Shown here in pieces: positions 44,575-56,614 of a DNA stretch of 64,000 nt; positions within the stretch are counted from its first letter, which is position 1; each line of letters opens with the position of its first letter. Source of the DNA: Salvia splendens (taxonomy: Eukaryota > Streptophyta > Magnoliopsida > Lamiales > Lamiaceae); assembly GCF_004379255.2 (NCBI RefSeq), contig NC_056034.1:35591262-35655261 (forward strand), read 5' to 3'. The translations under genes were made by a program, and so were the position numbers. The notes beneath the pieces are model-generated. The model was not told the DNA's origin and did not search any database. It saw only the letters and a list, made by a program, of their open reading frames with translations.

Positions 44575-46090
44575 TGTAGAATTTGTGCCCTTAAGCAGGA
44601 GGCCCAAGTGATTAAGTCTCGGGCCCAATATCCACTACCCATTTGCTGGCCCAAGTCTTATAACCCTAGCTACGTGTCAGTGTGTGATTGGTGTGCTCTC
44701 ACCCTCTTTTATATACTCCATCTGAGACTCCACCGACTTAATTCATTCTCTCTAGTTTCTCTCTTCTCTCTCGGTGAACTATTTTCCCTCTCTCTTCTAG
44801 ATCTAGGGTTTTCTTCCCTAGATTGTGATGCTTTCTCTCTGTGTAACCTTGAGAGATCCTTTCTCTTCCTTCCTCTCTGGTGTGAGTTCAAGGTGTGAGG
44901 CTGTGTGAGGCTGCTTACAAAAACCTCTGGTTTCTGGTCTTGTGTGTTAGACCTATTGCTGGTTTTCTATGTGGTAGAGGGAAGTCCTTCAAGATCTAAG
45001 TGTTGGAGTAGTTGGTGTTGAAGCGGTGGATTGAGTGTATGATGTGCGGTGGATCTAGGGTTCCGGTGTGACTTTCCTTGATTGACTGCGGTTGATCTGT
45101 GTTCTCCCTTGGTGCAAATCGGAGTTGGCTGGATGTTTGAGGGCCGGATATAATAGATGTGTGTAGTTGTACGTGGTGCAACTTGAGCCACATCAAATCT
45201 TTGATTTCTTCTCTTAATCCCCGTTGCTTCTTTTTTACTTTGTTTATTTGATAATTGTGTTTTGAAGTTACTAACAGTTTACTTAGTGTTTCACGAACTA
45301 TCCTGTTGTTTGCAGCAATTACTTGTAGTTTCTGTATCAGATCTGTTTTGTCAGGGTTGATCTCCTCACACTTGCAATAGTTTTACTCGGATTATATCTA
45401 GCCTTCGACTGATCTATACCTAACAGTGGTATCAAAGCCACGTTAGGATCAGTCAAGGCTGTGATATTCACAAAGCCTTCTCTCCTTTCGTGGATATCTG
45501 GTAAAAAATCAAGAGATGCTTCGGTCTCTTGGACGGTATTGTATTTCTTCCTGGTTGTCTTTGCTCTTCCATTGTGCTTCTGTCTTTCTGTGGTTCTTGG
45601 CTGTAATCTTTGAGTGATTTTGCTTGAGGAACACATCTAGAAGTCTGTCAAAACTTTGTGGTTGCAATCGAGCCTAAAGTCTATCTCAGTGACCCCCTGC
45701 GCCCTCGAAGAATCGAGTGTTTATGAGCTGGGAAATCCTGAGACTAGATGCTCTGTTGTTCTTGACTCCTTCTTGTGACCTTGTTGTGTCAGAATCATTC
45801 CCTAGATTAATCTCATTTTTTCTATTTCTGTTTCCTTGTTGTTGTGTTGGTTTTGTTGTCATCTCTATGCTCCTGTGCTCCTGCTTGTTTGCTTGTGGTC
45901 TTTTTCAAAATGTCAAACCTCCCTTTTGGACTCACTCATTTCAATGGAAAGGGATTTCAGCATTTGTAAACAAAAACTTAAATATGTTTTAGTTCAACAG
46001 AAAGTGTTTTAAGCCATCGATCAAAAGTTCTCTGATACTGATACTGATGCCATCAAGGCACAAATGAATGAATTAGCTTGTTCTGATACT
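44575..46090 (+). mobile_element. Truncated Ty1/copia retrotransposon: 5' LTR plus start of gag
   Basis: The LTR is 44575-45425 (TGTAGAATTTGTGCCC.. to ..CTATACCTAACA). It is followed by the primer site TGGTATCAAAGCC at 45427, which matches the initiator-Met tRNA type used by copia elements. The leader continues to a decayed gag start: pieces reading HFNGKGFQ, KLKYVLVQQKVF and AIDQKFSDTDTDAIKAQ, with stops between them. It breaks off near 46090, just before the hAT transposase ATG. No second LTR is in the window. Confidence 0.82.
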
Positions 46091-48809
46091 ACTTTCACTT
46101 TGCAATATGTCTTCTTCTCGTGGTGGTGATCGGGGCAAATGAATTGCCCAAGATCAAAGTAGTCATCCTCAAAGATCCCGACAACCTAGTCGTCGAGAAA
46201 TTATGGAAGAGGTTTTCCGACTGCAGGCTGAACGCATGCAAGTAAGTTCTAAAAAATAAAATTATTTTTAGAATTCATAATTTCTTAAGATTGAGTTTTT
46301 TTTTTGTTTTTTTTGTGTTCTTAATTCATACCTTCTACTTATATAATATTTATAGATTGAAAAAGATCATAGGATTGTCATGCTACTCACTCAAATGCAA
46401 CAAGGTAGGGGGACGGTGATAGTTACTGGCAACAAGATGACGAGTACAACGTGGCTATATCGCCGGACTCGGACAACAACAATGATGATGGATCTCATTC
46501 TCGTATTCCGTCTAGCACCGGCGAAAATGAGGACATGCCTTCTGCTCCACCCACTAAAAAAGTATTGAAATATGATATTTTTGTTAAACATTACAAGAAG
46601 GTCCCGGTGGTAGTTCCTAGTCCTAATGATCCGCACTCTCTAGTAGAGACAACGACGTTTCATGCATATTGTAACTATTGTGACAAAATCTACAAATTTG
46701 GGAATGGCGTGGGATATGGCACTCTCTGTCGTCATTTGATGACAAAGCACCCGGTAGAATGTGGCACTACCGTTACCCAAACCCAACTAAACTTCCCTCC
46801 CAGTGGCTCAGGTTCGTCTCAATCAGGTGCGCCTCTTTTAAAATATGATCCTAAAAATGTGACAGAAGCTATGACTAGATGGGCTGCAATGAAGCATTTT
46901 CCTTTGACAAAAAATATGAGGTAACTATGCAAAGTACTTTTAACGTAGATGCAAAAAAAGTACTAAGTAGAATGATCGTTCAACGATCTACTGTTCGACA
47001 ATGTTTTGAGAAAAAAATTGAATTATCATGTTACTTACTCAACTTGGGACACAAAGTGAACATTTGCTCATATGTATCGACTGATTGTTTTAATAAACAT
47101 TCATACATGGGCATTACGACTCATTTTGTGGACAATAGTTGGACTTTGAACAAACGTTTAATAGGTTTTAGAGAATTTCCTACACCACACACTGCACCCG
47201 AAATTGCTTCTTTAATTATTCAAGTGTTGAATGAATTTCAATTATGCAATAAGATATTTTTTTGTTGGTTTTGATAATGCAACTGTTAACACTGCAAGTA
47301 TTAGTCAGTTGATTGCGTCTTGTTCTCTGATTATTGAAGGTAAGTATTTTCATCAAAGATGCATATGTCATATTTTGAATTTGAGTGAACTACATAAATG
47401 GTACCTGATCTTTTACTTTCACACGTAAATGGTACCTGATCTTTATTTTATATCGTTTTTGGTACCCCATGACAAAAATAACCCTAGGTACCAAACATGT
47501 GATTTTTTTGTTATGGGGGATATTTTTAGAAATTTCAATTAAATGGTACCAAACATGTGTTTTTCCCTTTCTTATTTCTGTTTTTCTTCTTTAGTTTCTT
47601 CTTCTTTCTTTTTAGGGCTCGTTTGATAAGCTAGTAAAGCCAAGATATAGATATATATCCATTTATTTCTAAATGTTTGATATCCTATTTACACTATCAT
47701 GAAGCCCGTGTAATTCACTATGGCCCATCTTGTGCCTGCAGATAATGCCTCAAAATATGCAGATACGTATCTTACCATTTTGGTGGGATACTATTCCTAC
47801 TTCAATTTATGGATCCAGATAAAATAAAAAATCTCCTTCATACCCTTTTGCCGTCAATCTTCCATTCACACAATCCTCCATCGTTGACATAAGAGGCGGA
47901 TTTGCAGAGTCGTATTCACTACAATTTGAGGACGATCTGCCTCTTCTCTATCTAGATTCATTCTTTTTCTATAATTTCTCCCTCTCTGTTCTTGCTTTTT
48001 TTCTTTTTTTCGACAAGTTGGCCAGAAGACGGTCTCTTTGAAATTTCATCTACAAGGATTTCATCTGGTCAGTTCTTCATTTTCCGTTCTTTCGCTATTC
48101 TCTATTAGCTTTTTCACTATGAAATTCTTTGTGAGTTATAAATTTGTTGTCTATTGCGATTGAATTTTTCTGCCCCCAATGGAATAGATATAAATTATGC
48201 GATGGAATTGTGATCGGATACAATGAATTCAATATTCTGTTCAATATGGTATCATGTAGTAAAAACAATTACATGTAGTGGAGATTTTTGGAGCAGCACG
48301 CTCTCTCTCTCTAGTGAAGATTGATGCATGAGGGAGAGGGAGGGAGCAGTTGACAGTGGTGTTAGACTTTTGACTTGTTATGGATGATCGAGAATTTTCT
48401 AGCCACAATTCCATATTCTGCCTCCAGATCTTAGCCACAAACAAAGCTTTTAAAAGTGACCGAGTGAATTGGCATGCCAACCATTTCAAAATTAAATCCA
48501 TTACAAAGTTCCTTAAGAATCTTGTTGATGATGTGTGTAGTTATAGTGAAAATTTTTCTGCTAGTTATCGTAGTTGTTCATTAAACTTAGTAGGTCTTTC
48601 TTTGCCTTTCTTTGGGTCATTTATCTTGTTCAATTTAGTGTTCATACATCCAGCATAGAACATAAGATTTATTTGACAAATTATTGGATTGTTTATAAAT
48701 TTTGTTAAAGGTTTGCCTTATATGTTTGTGTATTTAAATCATTTGCAAGTGAATTGTTGTCTAATATATAGTCAGATTATTATGTTTTCTATCAGGTAAC
48801 AGTGTTATG

Positions 48810-50413
48810 GAGACTCATAAATTATCGGATGCATCAATTGCCTTAATACTTGAGGACATCTTGCACAACTACAGGTTTGAAACAATGTGTATTCTTTACC
48901 TAATAGCTGCAAGGACTCGTAGGAGTCACATATGAGCAGCAGCTAGAAAAGCATTCACCATAATAAGTCGGATGCCAAGTCAAGTTAAGCACATGGATAG
49001 GTTAGTAGGAGTCACAGATGTCGATTGTGTGGACAACCTTCGAATGGACCGTAACACGTTTGGGAGGTTATGCCAATTACTTAGACACATAGGGGGTCTT
49101 AAGGATGGGAAATATGTTCTTGTGGAGGAGCAAGTAGCTATATTCTTAGGTATCTTAGCACACCATAAAAAGAATAGGATTGCTAAATTTGATTTTTGGA
49201 GATCAGGACAGACAATATCTCACTATGTACATCGTGTTCTAATTGCGATTTTAAAGATGCACACCCTTTTTTTGGTGAAGCCTGACCCAATAACCGACGA
49301 TTGCCTTGATCCACGATGGAAGTGGTTTAAGGTAACTTTATATGTGTTGATTCTACTACTCATTAAACCAATTCATTATTGCTCATTTTGTTGTCGAAAA
49401 TTATAGGGTTGTCTGGGAGCCCTTGATGGGATGTATATCAACATGCTTGTGCCTAATATAGACAAGCCAAGGTATCAGACACAGAAGGGACAAATATCGA
49501 CAAACACATTGGCTGCGTGTGATCGATATATGAGGTTTGTTTATGTTTTACCGGGATGGGAAGGCTCGGCTGTAGATTCTAGAGTACTTCGTGACGCAGT
49601 CAACCGGGTTCATGGATTGCGAGTACCAAAAGGTAATTAAGATATCACACACCTATTGCTCCACACATTGTTTCGGCTTGCATAATTTTTTAAATATTTG
49701 GTCACTTTTGAATTTTTGTTTTATTTTGTGGCATGAACATAGGGAATTATTACTTGTGCGACAATGGATACGCAAACAACGATGGGTTCTTGACTCCATA
49801 CAAAGCTGTACGTTACCATTTAAAGGATTGGGGCCCTATTGCAGAAATGCCGCAGAACAAAGGAAATATTTAACATGAGACACACCAGAGCACGTAATGT
49901 AATTGAGAGAGCCTTTGCTGTGCTAAAAATGAGTTGGGGAATTCTGCGTAGTGCAGCATTCTACCCGATTAAAGTCCAAATTCGGTTAATTATGGCTTGT
50001 TTTTACTTCAAAATTTTATTCGCTCTGAGATGACATCTGATCCAATATAGCAAGAAATAGATGGTGTTTAAGGTGATAAGGATGTTGAACATGATGACGA
50101 AGTGATAGAATTTGTGGATGGGGTAGAACCTTCAACGGAGTGGAACCAAAAACGCGAAGAAATGGCGCAAGCCATGTGGAACCATGCGCGTGCAATTGCA
50201 ATATGTATTATTTCATTTAAATTTTATGCAAGTGTTTTATATATTTTTCCACTAAATTATGTTTCTGTTTTGTTTTTTGATGTGTAGAGACTGGTGTCGG
50301 GGCATGATGACACGATGTTGGTGCTGGATTGCAGTTGTGTAGGGGAAAATGTCTTTAGTGTTTGGGCAAGGCTGCACAATCATGGTGCAATGGCTCTAGA
50401 AAGAATTTGAAGT
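48810..50413 (+). pseudogene. PIF/Harbinger transposase (DDE_4 / ALP1-like), decayed
   Basis: Pieces in order: DASIALILEDILHNYRFETM (48835 on) and a TGA after TRRSHI near 48935; NLRMDRNTFGRLCQLLRHIGG, KDGKYVLVEEQVAIFLGILAH (48970-49330, with a splice donor near 49331); then GCLGALDGMYINMLVPN, GQISTNTLAACDRYMRFVYVL and GWEGSAVDSRVLRDAVN (49409-49636). After an intron come NGYANNDGFLTPYKAVRY and RNVIERAFAVLKMSWGILRS (to 50033). The acidic DDE context (LGALDG, PGWEGSAVDSRVL, ERAFAVLK) is recognisable. Between 49760 and 49860 the frame shifts, and there are stops. The C-terminal LHNFIR motif is missing or shifted. Confidence 0.85.
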
Positions 50414-50929
50414 CCAACTAGTTCTATTGTTCATATCTATTGTGCTTGAATTATTTAGATTTGCAATAGGTAGTGGAACTAGTATCTAGTATTATTATTT
50501 CTCCATTTTTATATTTATGTTTTGCTGAACAAGTTAAACATGATGTCCATTTTTGTAGTTTATGAACTTTTTTACTTTTAATGAATGGTCGTTGCTTTCT
50601 TTCTTTCGTATAATGAAGCAAAAGAAATGGAGGGCATTTGTCCAACCTTTCTCTTTTTTTCTGTAAGATTCTTGAACTGAGATGCCAGTGGACAGTTTTG
50701 TGGGGTAGCTAAGATGGTTGGATCTGTGTGTGTGCTAACCTTTAATCATCTTGTTTTAATGGGTTGATGCATATGACTAACTTGATCCATTATTTCCATT
50801 GTTTAAATTAGGCTTGCAAAACTAGTTTAAAAAGAAGACAACAAGATAGTAACATCAACATTTTGATTCATCAGTTTCTCAACTTAATGAAAAACAATAT
50901 ATGAGTTAACTTGCTACACTGTTTTCAAC

Positions 50930-51001
50930 CTTCATGGCAGGGATGTCATGCACCCGAATATCATCTGTCACAGGGCCTACAAGAACAGCAATCTTGTCTT
51001 C
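50930..51001 (-). pseudogene. Captured exon fragment of ribosomal protein L18 (eL18)
   Basis: The minus strand reads [20 protein letters not shown] then PAMK, 24 codons. It is preceded by a splice acceptor (ttgcag) and followed by GTTGAA, where the normal protein continues VTALRF. This matches plant cytosolic RPL18 closely. Only this one exon is present, inside the PIF/Harbinger element and antisense to its transposase. Confidence 0.78.
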
Positions 51002-51490
51002 CTGCAATTCACAAGAGTATGAAAAAACTTATTTAGCAATTGGGATATAACTAGCAAGGATAACAAATGTGATTGAAATCGTTAATATGATCACACTACG
51101 CTGTCTAAATATACTGAGTAGTACCAATACATCATCCCATAGAATACATCTCATATAAATAAAAAAAATCAAACCAATTGCCAACAGATAAATAAATTGA
51201 ATTTCAAATATTTAACACATTTTCCCAGTATTGGGCAACGATCGTTTTCAACTTATAATGTGCATAACGTTTCATTTGAATAATACAAACACAATTAACT
51301 TAAAGGTAGGCTTAAGCAACTAAACAACAATTAAGTATAAATATTTGGCAATGTCGTGATACATGTTTAACCACATCATAAAAATACAAATTTCCAATTG
51401 AGTGCCAAAGGAAGCTTTGTTGACCCTGCTCATGATCAAACGCTTCAATATCACCGCAGAACCCAAAGGATTGGTATTTCTGTATTTTAG

Positions 51491-51748
51491 GTGAAGCTAG
51501 AACAAGGAATTGACATGTTAATGATCTTCAAGAACCATGATGCTGACACATCTCTTCTTGATGATTTTAACTTCTATGATGAGCGAGAGAAAGCCTTGCT
51601 AGACAGGAAGGCAAAACAGCGAGCTACTCCTACTGGAAATACGACGGCGACTCTTGCTACTGATTCGATAAATAAATTGTCAGATAACTTGGCTGACGCT
51701 CTCCAGTTAGATGGCGTTAAAAGCCTCTCAAACAAAGATGTGGAATAA
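51491..51748 (+). other. Unidentified ORF inside the PIF/Harbinger element
   Basis: An 85-codon frame, MKLEQGIDMLMIFKNHDADT on, with acidic and hydrophilic composition (FNFYDEREKALLDRKAKQR). The upstream 51407-51490 reads PKEALLTLLMIKRFNITAEPK in the same general direction and may be an earlier exon of the same captured gene. No family was recognised. It may be another host-gene fragment carried by the transposon. Confidence 0.35.
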
Positions 51749-52099
51749 CTCCAATGGTGGTTGCTTTCTTGTGTGTTTGCATCTTGCTAAGGTGAGTTTT
51801 ACCTTAGATGCTAGAGTGAGTTTTACCTAAGAGCTCTACTCTCACAGAAATCTTTGTTTTACTTGAAAACAATAGACAGTAGAATGTAAGAATGAAAAGG
51901 AAAAATGAGCAAAAACAAATTAGATATTGGTTCAAAATAATATTACCAAGTTTAAAAAAATTCATTGTACGCAACAATAGATATAAGTTCAAAAAACAGT
52001 ACTAAGTCTAAAAAATCATCACCAAAAAGGATTATCTTAGTCTATTATATCACCAATCGAAAATATGATATCATTTCGGCAATAATTGCTCCAACACCA

Positions 52100-52997
52100 T
52101 CAGCATATGTTGTTTACTGCATCCATTATGTCCTTCGCGCCTTCCCCATTGGCTCGATCCTTACCAAAAATCTCCTTCCATTCGTCAAAGTAGGGCCATG
52201 ATTTGCCACGCATGAACCTTGCATTTCCATCTTTATGCAAAAATAAATTAAGAAAATTTAGCTTCAGTTATCATACCTTCACGATCATTAAAGAAGATTT
52301 TTTATCTGCAATGAAACTAAAGTATAGAAGATTTGAGAATGATAAATCACTTTTTCTCAAAGAAAAGAAAATTAATCAAGCCACGTCCTAGTCACGGTGA
52401 ATAAAAATTGGCCAAATTTATTTTTACTTCTTTTCCTTCAAGGGACGTGATATACTACAGATTATTGTAATCAATTCAGTTTCTATACACAAGCATACCT
52501 TCACAATGTCTGTCCACTGTTGATCATCACAGTCGATTTTGTGGTCTTCATTCAGATTAAAACCGACACCACTTAGATTAAGGATCTGTTGAAGAGAGTA
52601 ATAACTCTTTTTCCATGCAGACACCTTCGATATGATATCGGGATTAACCTTCAGATCCGTTGTTGAAAACTCACAGCGTAGCGCCTCTTCCAGTCTAACA
52701 AGGTATCCAGCGCAAAATCTATTATCAGATTTCCAACCCTGAGCAACGAGCTCCTTCAAGGTCGCAAGTAAAACCCCTTCCTCCCGATCAGTCCAAATAC
52801 GCCGAGTCCTTTCGCTTTTGGGTTGTTGGGGCCGAAGACCCCCGCTAGTTCCTGATCATAATATCATGAAAAAACAGACCAAATTCAATGCATATGATTT
52901 TGCGGAATTAACGAAAGCCAAATAAATTATTATAACACAAACCGCGACCACCAGAAGAGGAGTGCATATTTGCTTTGCTACCCCGAAAATCAGCCAT
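52100..52997 (-). pseudogene. PIF/Harbinger-associated Myb/SANT-like DNA-binding protein, decayed
   Basis: Exon 1 is 52997-52943 (MADFRGSKANMHSSSGGR) and exon 2 is 52852-52499, joined in frame by GT-AG. Exon 2 reads RRIWTDREEGVLLATLKELVAQ, GWKSDNRFCAGYLVRLEEAL, TWKK-like AWKKSYYSLQQILN and SGVGFNLNEDHKIDCDDQQW. Exon 3 near 52250-52105 reads GNARFMRGKSWPYFDEWKEI and FGKDRANGEGAKDIMDAVNN, then TGA. The exon 2/3 junction does not keep frame as I read it. This trihelix/Myb-like protein is the partner of PIF transposases that binds the element ends. Confidence 0.8.
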
Positions 52998-54223
52998 GTA
53001 GCCTAGAAAAACTATCTACATCATGTTTGGCCATGACAATCACACACATATAGTGAAAAAACTCAACACGTGAAGATTTTTAGTAAGATTTAATAGAGAA
53101 CCTAATACTAGTAACAGAAGTTTATTTACCTTTCGAAGAACCGTGCACAAGAACGAAGCTGCTTGAGGAATAAGGAGGGGAAAAAGAGAGCGAAATATGA
53201 TGTTCTTTTTTTGTTTCTATCACGTAGAGTATATATATGAAATAAATACAATCAATAATTTAGGTTTAGAGGGAGCCGCCTCAGAAATAAGGAGGGAAAA
53301 AAGAGAGCCAAATTTTTGATATTGTTTTTTGTTACCCGCGTAGATTATATAGGAATTAAAAGATTTGATTTGTTACCATATTCGCTCTTAACCAAATGTA
53401 TTCTGCCGTGATAATAATGAGGGAAAAAAGAACCAAATGTGATATTCTTTTTGATTGACACATAAAATATTATGGAATTTAAAAGATTTGATTAGGTCAA
53501 TACAAAGGACAATCCATGAAATAAATGAATTTATCAAGGTCAAATTTGTCATTGCATATTTATTTCTTATTTCATAACTTCCCTATCAAACAAAGTGGGC
53601 TTTTTAGAAAAATAATTAACTAGGTTATCAAACGTGTGTTATTAAAATTATATCTTTTCCTAACTTGGCTTTAAATCTAGATCACTAACTAACCTTGGTA
53701 TATCCCACATCACTTATCAAACGAGCCCTTAGTATTTTATCTTCCTTTCTTCTTTCTTTTTCCTCCATAGTTTATGTTTCATCTTTTTTCATTTCTCTTA
53801 TTTTCTTTCTTTCTTTTTAGTGTTTTATACATACATCTAATTGCATTCATAATATAAATCAAGGACAAAACACCTAATTAAATTAATTATTAAAGTAATT
53901 AAATTAATTGAAATTTTTTTATTAAATTATTTTATACTCATTTTAAGATTGAAACACCTAACTAAAAATATTCAACTCTTTATATCATTATAAATACAAT
54001 TCACAATTTTAAATTTTTATTAAGAAAATATTGATTGGTTATTAATTTAATATAAAATAATTATAACAATAATAATAATAATTATTATTATATAATATTA
54101 TATGATTCATAATTTAAATAATTATACTATAATTATTTATTAATTACTCGCTTTTAGTATTATAACAATAAAAATATTATTATAATAATTAAATATAATT
54201 ATAACTATAATTATAGTTAAGTA

Positions 54224-54456
54224 CTCCCTTCGTTCCAACTCAAGTGATTAATTTTTTTTACCGTTGTTTTGCGAAGATGATAATAAATAATTTAAGTGGA
54301 GAGAAAGTAAAGTAAAAGAGGGAATAATATAGAGGAGAGTTGTATCTACATTATTCTCTTACTTATTTTACTTTCTCTCCATTTTAACTATTTATTATCA
54401 TTTTCCCCAAACACGTGACGAAAAACAGTCAATCACTTGAGATGGGACGGATGAAG
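54224..54456. mobile_element. Stowaway-like MITE inside the long-TIR element
   Basis: It begins CTCCCTTCGTTCCAACTCAAG and ends CTTGAGATGGGACGGATGAAG, with TA at 54222-54223 and 54457-54458. The inverted arms are well conserved. Confidence 0.85.
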
Positions 54457-56055
54457 TATATTTTAATGATATTAAAAAATAAATTAATTATTAATTAATA
54501 ACATCAAAATAATAATATTAATATTGATTAATAATAATAGTATAAAGAGTGAGGAGAATGAGAGAAGATACTGTAATATCACTTTCGGTACTAGTTTTGT
54601 GTATGCCCAAAATATCCTCTTTGACATAAAATGAAAATGTATTTGTTTAGAGGACATTTTGGGGTGAAAATTGCATCAGGTACCAAAAGTGTGATTTATA
54701 GATACCAAAAACGATATAAAATAAAGACCAGGTACCATGTATGTGCGAAAGTGAAAGATCAGGTACCATTTATGTAGTTCATTCTTTGAATTTATGTGTT
54801 CAAGATGCGCTTGAATTATGGCAAAAGCTTGTTACTCCTATTAGAACTACAATTAGATTGATCCATCAAAAGCCGGCTATTGACAAAGTTTGGAAAAAAT
54901 ATTGCCATCAAAAGAAGGTAACGTATACAAATTTTGTCATTGATGTGTCTCATAGATGGAATTCGACGTATGATTGTCAGAGTTCTACTTTGGGGCATAA
55001 AGATTCTGTGTGATTTTTTTAGAACTTATCTGGTTTCTGATTTATATCTGTCGCATAGTTGTTGTGAACAAAGCATGAGTTTATTTAGATTGTTCAAAAT
55101 TTTCAAAAATGCGACTGTTGAATTATCTGGTGTTTATTATTGTACAGATGTTTGTGTTTTAGAATATTGCATGTATATCACTTGGTTTTAAAAAAACAAT
55201 GAAAAAAATAATATTTCTTCTCCTGAACTGATGTGTGTTTTTATATTATATGATTGACAAATGGCTTAAGTATTTTAGTGAGATTCCGACGGTGTTTTTT
55301 ATTGCAAAGGTCCTGCATCCGAAATGGAAATTAGTCGGTACCTCTAAGATTTTAGATTTTTATTATAACAATTCTATTGATCTTCGAGTAAACCTATCTG
55401 AAACATTTCAAATAAACCTCCCGATGACGGTCAATTGAGAGTAAACCTATTTGAAACATTTCAAATAAACCTCCCGAACCGGTCAATTGTCCAACAAACC
55501 TTCGAGTTTAACTTGTGTGCTCTCTATACCGAGTATTAAACCAAGTATAACAATACCCACCAAGTTAGATCTAGACCTACCCCTCCTCAACAACATAATT
55601 TTAGCTTCACATTTCAAACTGATTATGATGACCCCGACACGCAATCCCAATTAGCCGACCTATACAGCTACAACACCGGCGGAAGGTCAACCTCAGGTAT
55701 GGTAAGTGAGTTAGATTTATATTACGATTCACTCTTTTCCTTTAGTGATGAAGGTCCTACTCCCGCCCAAATCGACGTCCTCGATTGGTGGGGAACACAC
55801 GAGAAAGATTTTCTCATACTTGCGTCAATGGCCAAGGAGATTTTTTCAGTTCCGGCTTCCATTGTCGCCGTCGAGTCCGCTTTTAGTGTTGGATCACGTG
55901 TCTTGGATGAAACAAGAAGTAACTTCTCCGTGAGAAATATGAAAGCCGTTATGTTACTTTATGATTGTGCCAAAGCTGAAATAAGAGAACAAGAACCATA
56001 TTGGGATACTCTTGTAGAGAAAGAAGGTGAAGAATACACCGAGGATGAAGTGTAG

Positions 56056-56614
56056 ACCAACCGTCAACCGCCGGCCAAGCCAAATTTTAAATTTAAGTTG
56101 AGCTCAAGTCCTTTTTCTTTTATTTCCCTTTTTTCATTTGTTTCTACTTTAAAAATATGCAATTACAATTAAATAATTGTATTTGTATATACTCTAGTCG
56201 GTGAATGACACTTCTCTATAGGACTAAATCCGGAAACTTTTGACAATTCTACCATGATTGTTGATTGTTAAACTAAACGCAACATTTAAGGTTGAATTGC
56301 TAAAGGTGTACTCGATTTAGTTATGTAGAAACATTTCCTTCGCCGACCAAGAGTATATACTTATAAATTTATTTTTCAAAACATCAAGTCTTTTTTGTAA
56401 TTGGTAAATAGATTCGTTGTAGTCTCGTTGAAATTTACAAGTATATTTTTTAAATTTACTGTTTAAGACTTCAAGTCTTCTATAAATTGTAATTGTTGTA
56501 ACTTGTAGTCCCGTTTAAATAATATCAATAAAATTGCAATTTTCACCGCTATTGTTTGAATTTTATTTACGCACATTCCATAGATAAATAAAGATTAAAA
56601 TGCAAAAAAAAATG
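56056..56614 (+). other. 3' flank of the hAT transposase gene, within the element
   Basis: AT-rich and non-coding. It includes the presumptive transposase 3' UTR. Nothing else was seen. Confidence 0.35.

Larger units (their letters stand above)
47615..53728. mobile_element. PIF/Harbinger transposon, 6.1 kb, with both gene types
   Basis: It begins GGGCTCGTTTGATAAG and ends CTTATCAAACGAGCCC, perfect 16-bp inverted repeats flanked by TTA (47612-47614 and 53729-53731), the PIF/Harbinger target duplication. It carries a transposase gene on the plus strand (about 48810-50033) and a Myb/SANT-like gene on the minus strand (about 52100-52997), the usual two-gene layout. It also carries a ribosomal-protein exon fragment and another ORF between them. 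Both genes are decayed, but the ends are intact. Confidence 0.95.
47383..54784. mobile_element. Long-TIR element with 9-bp target duplication (Mutator-like), inserted in the hAT transposase
   Basis: The left terminus GAGTGAACTACATAAATGG and inverted right terminus GAATGAACTACATAAATGG start arms of about 100 bp. The arms share TACCTGATCTTT, a run containing TTTATTTTATATCGTTTTTGG, and repeated GGTACC words. The 9-bp direct repeat tttgaattt lies at 47374-47382 and 54785-54793. A 9-bp duplication with long TIRs indicates Mutator-like. Without the nested Harbinger it is about 1.3 kb and has no ORF of its own, so it is non-autonomous. Confidence 0.88.
46106..56055 (+). pseudogene. hAT transposase gene, split and frameshifted
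   Basis: The first exon, about 46106-46239 (MSSSRGGDRGK, a TGA in frame, then SRREIMEEVFRLQAERMQ with a GTAAGT donor), is followed by a BED-type zinc finger at 46580-46770 (FHAYCNYCDKIYKFG..CRHLMTKH). The transposase core follows in shifted frames (YMGITTHFVDNSWTLNKRLI, VGFDNATVNTASI, CICHILNL). At 47382 the ORF is interrupted by a 7.4-kb insertion. It resumes at 54785 (LNLCVQDALELWQKL, IDVSHRWNSTYD), decays, and ends with the hAT C-terminal dimerisation domain at 55699-56055 (LDWWGTHEKDFLILASMAKEI, VPASIVAVESAFSVGSRVLDE, AVMLLYDCAKAEI). Multiple stops and frameshifts make it non-functional. It is related to RICESLEEPER/Ac-type transposases. Confidence 0.88.

Noticed and set aside
44608..44898. 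Plus-strand ORF of 96 codons
   Set aside because: It lies inside the copia LTR; the pyrimidine-rich CTCTC sequence keeps the frame open by chance.
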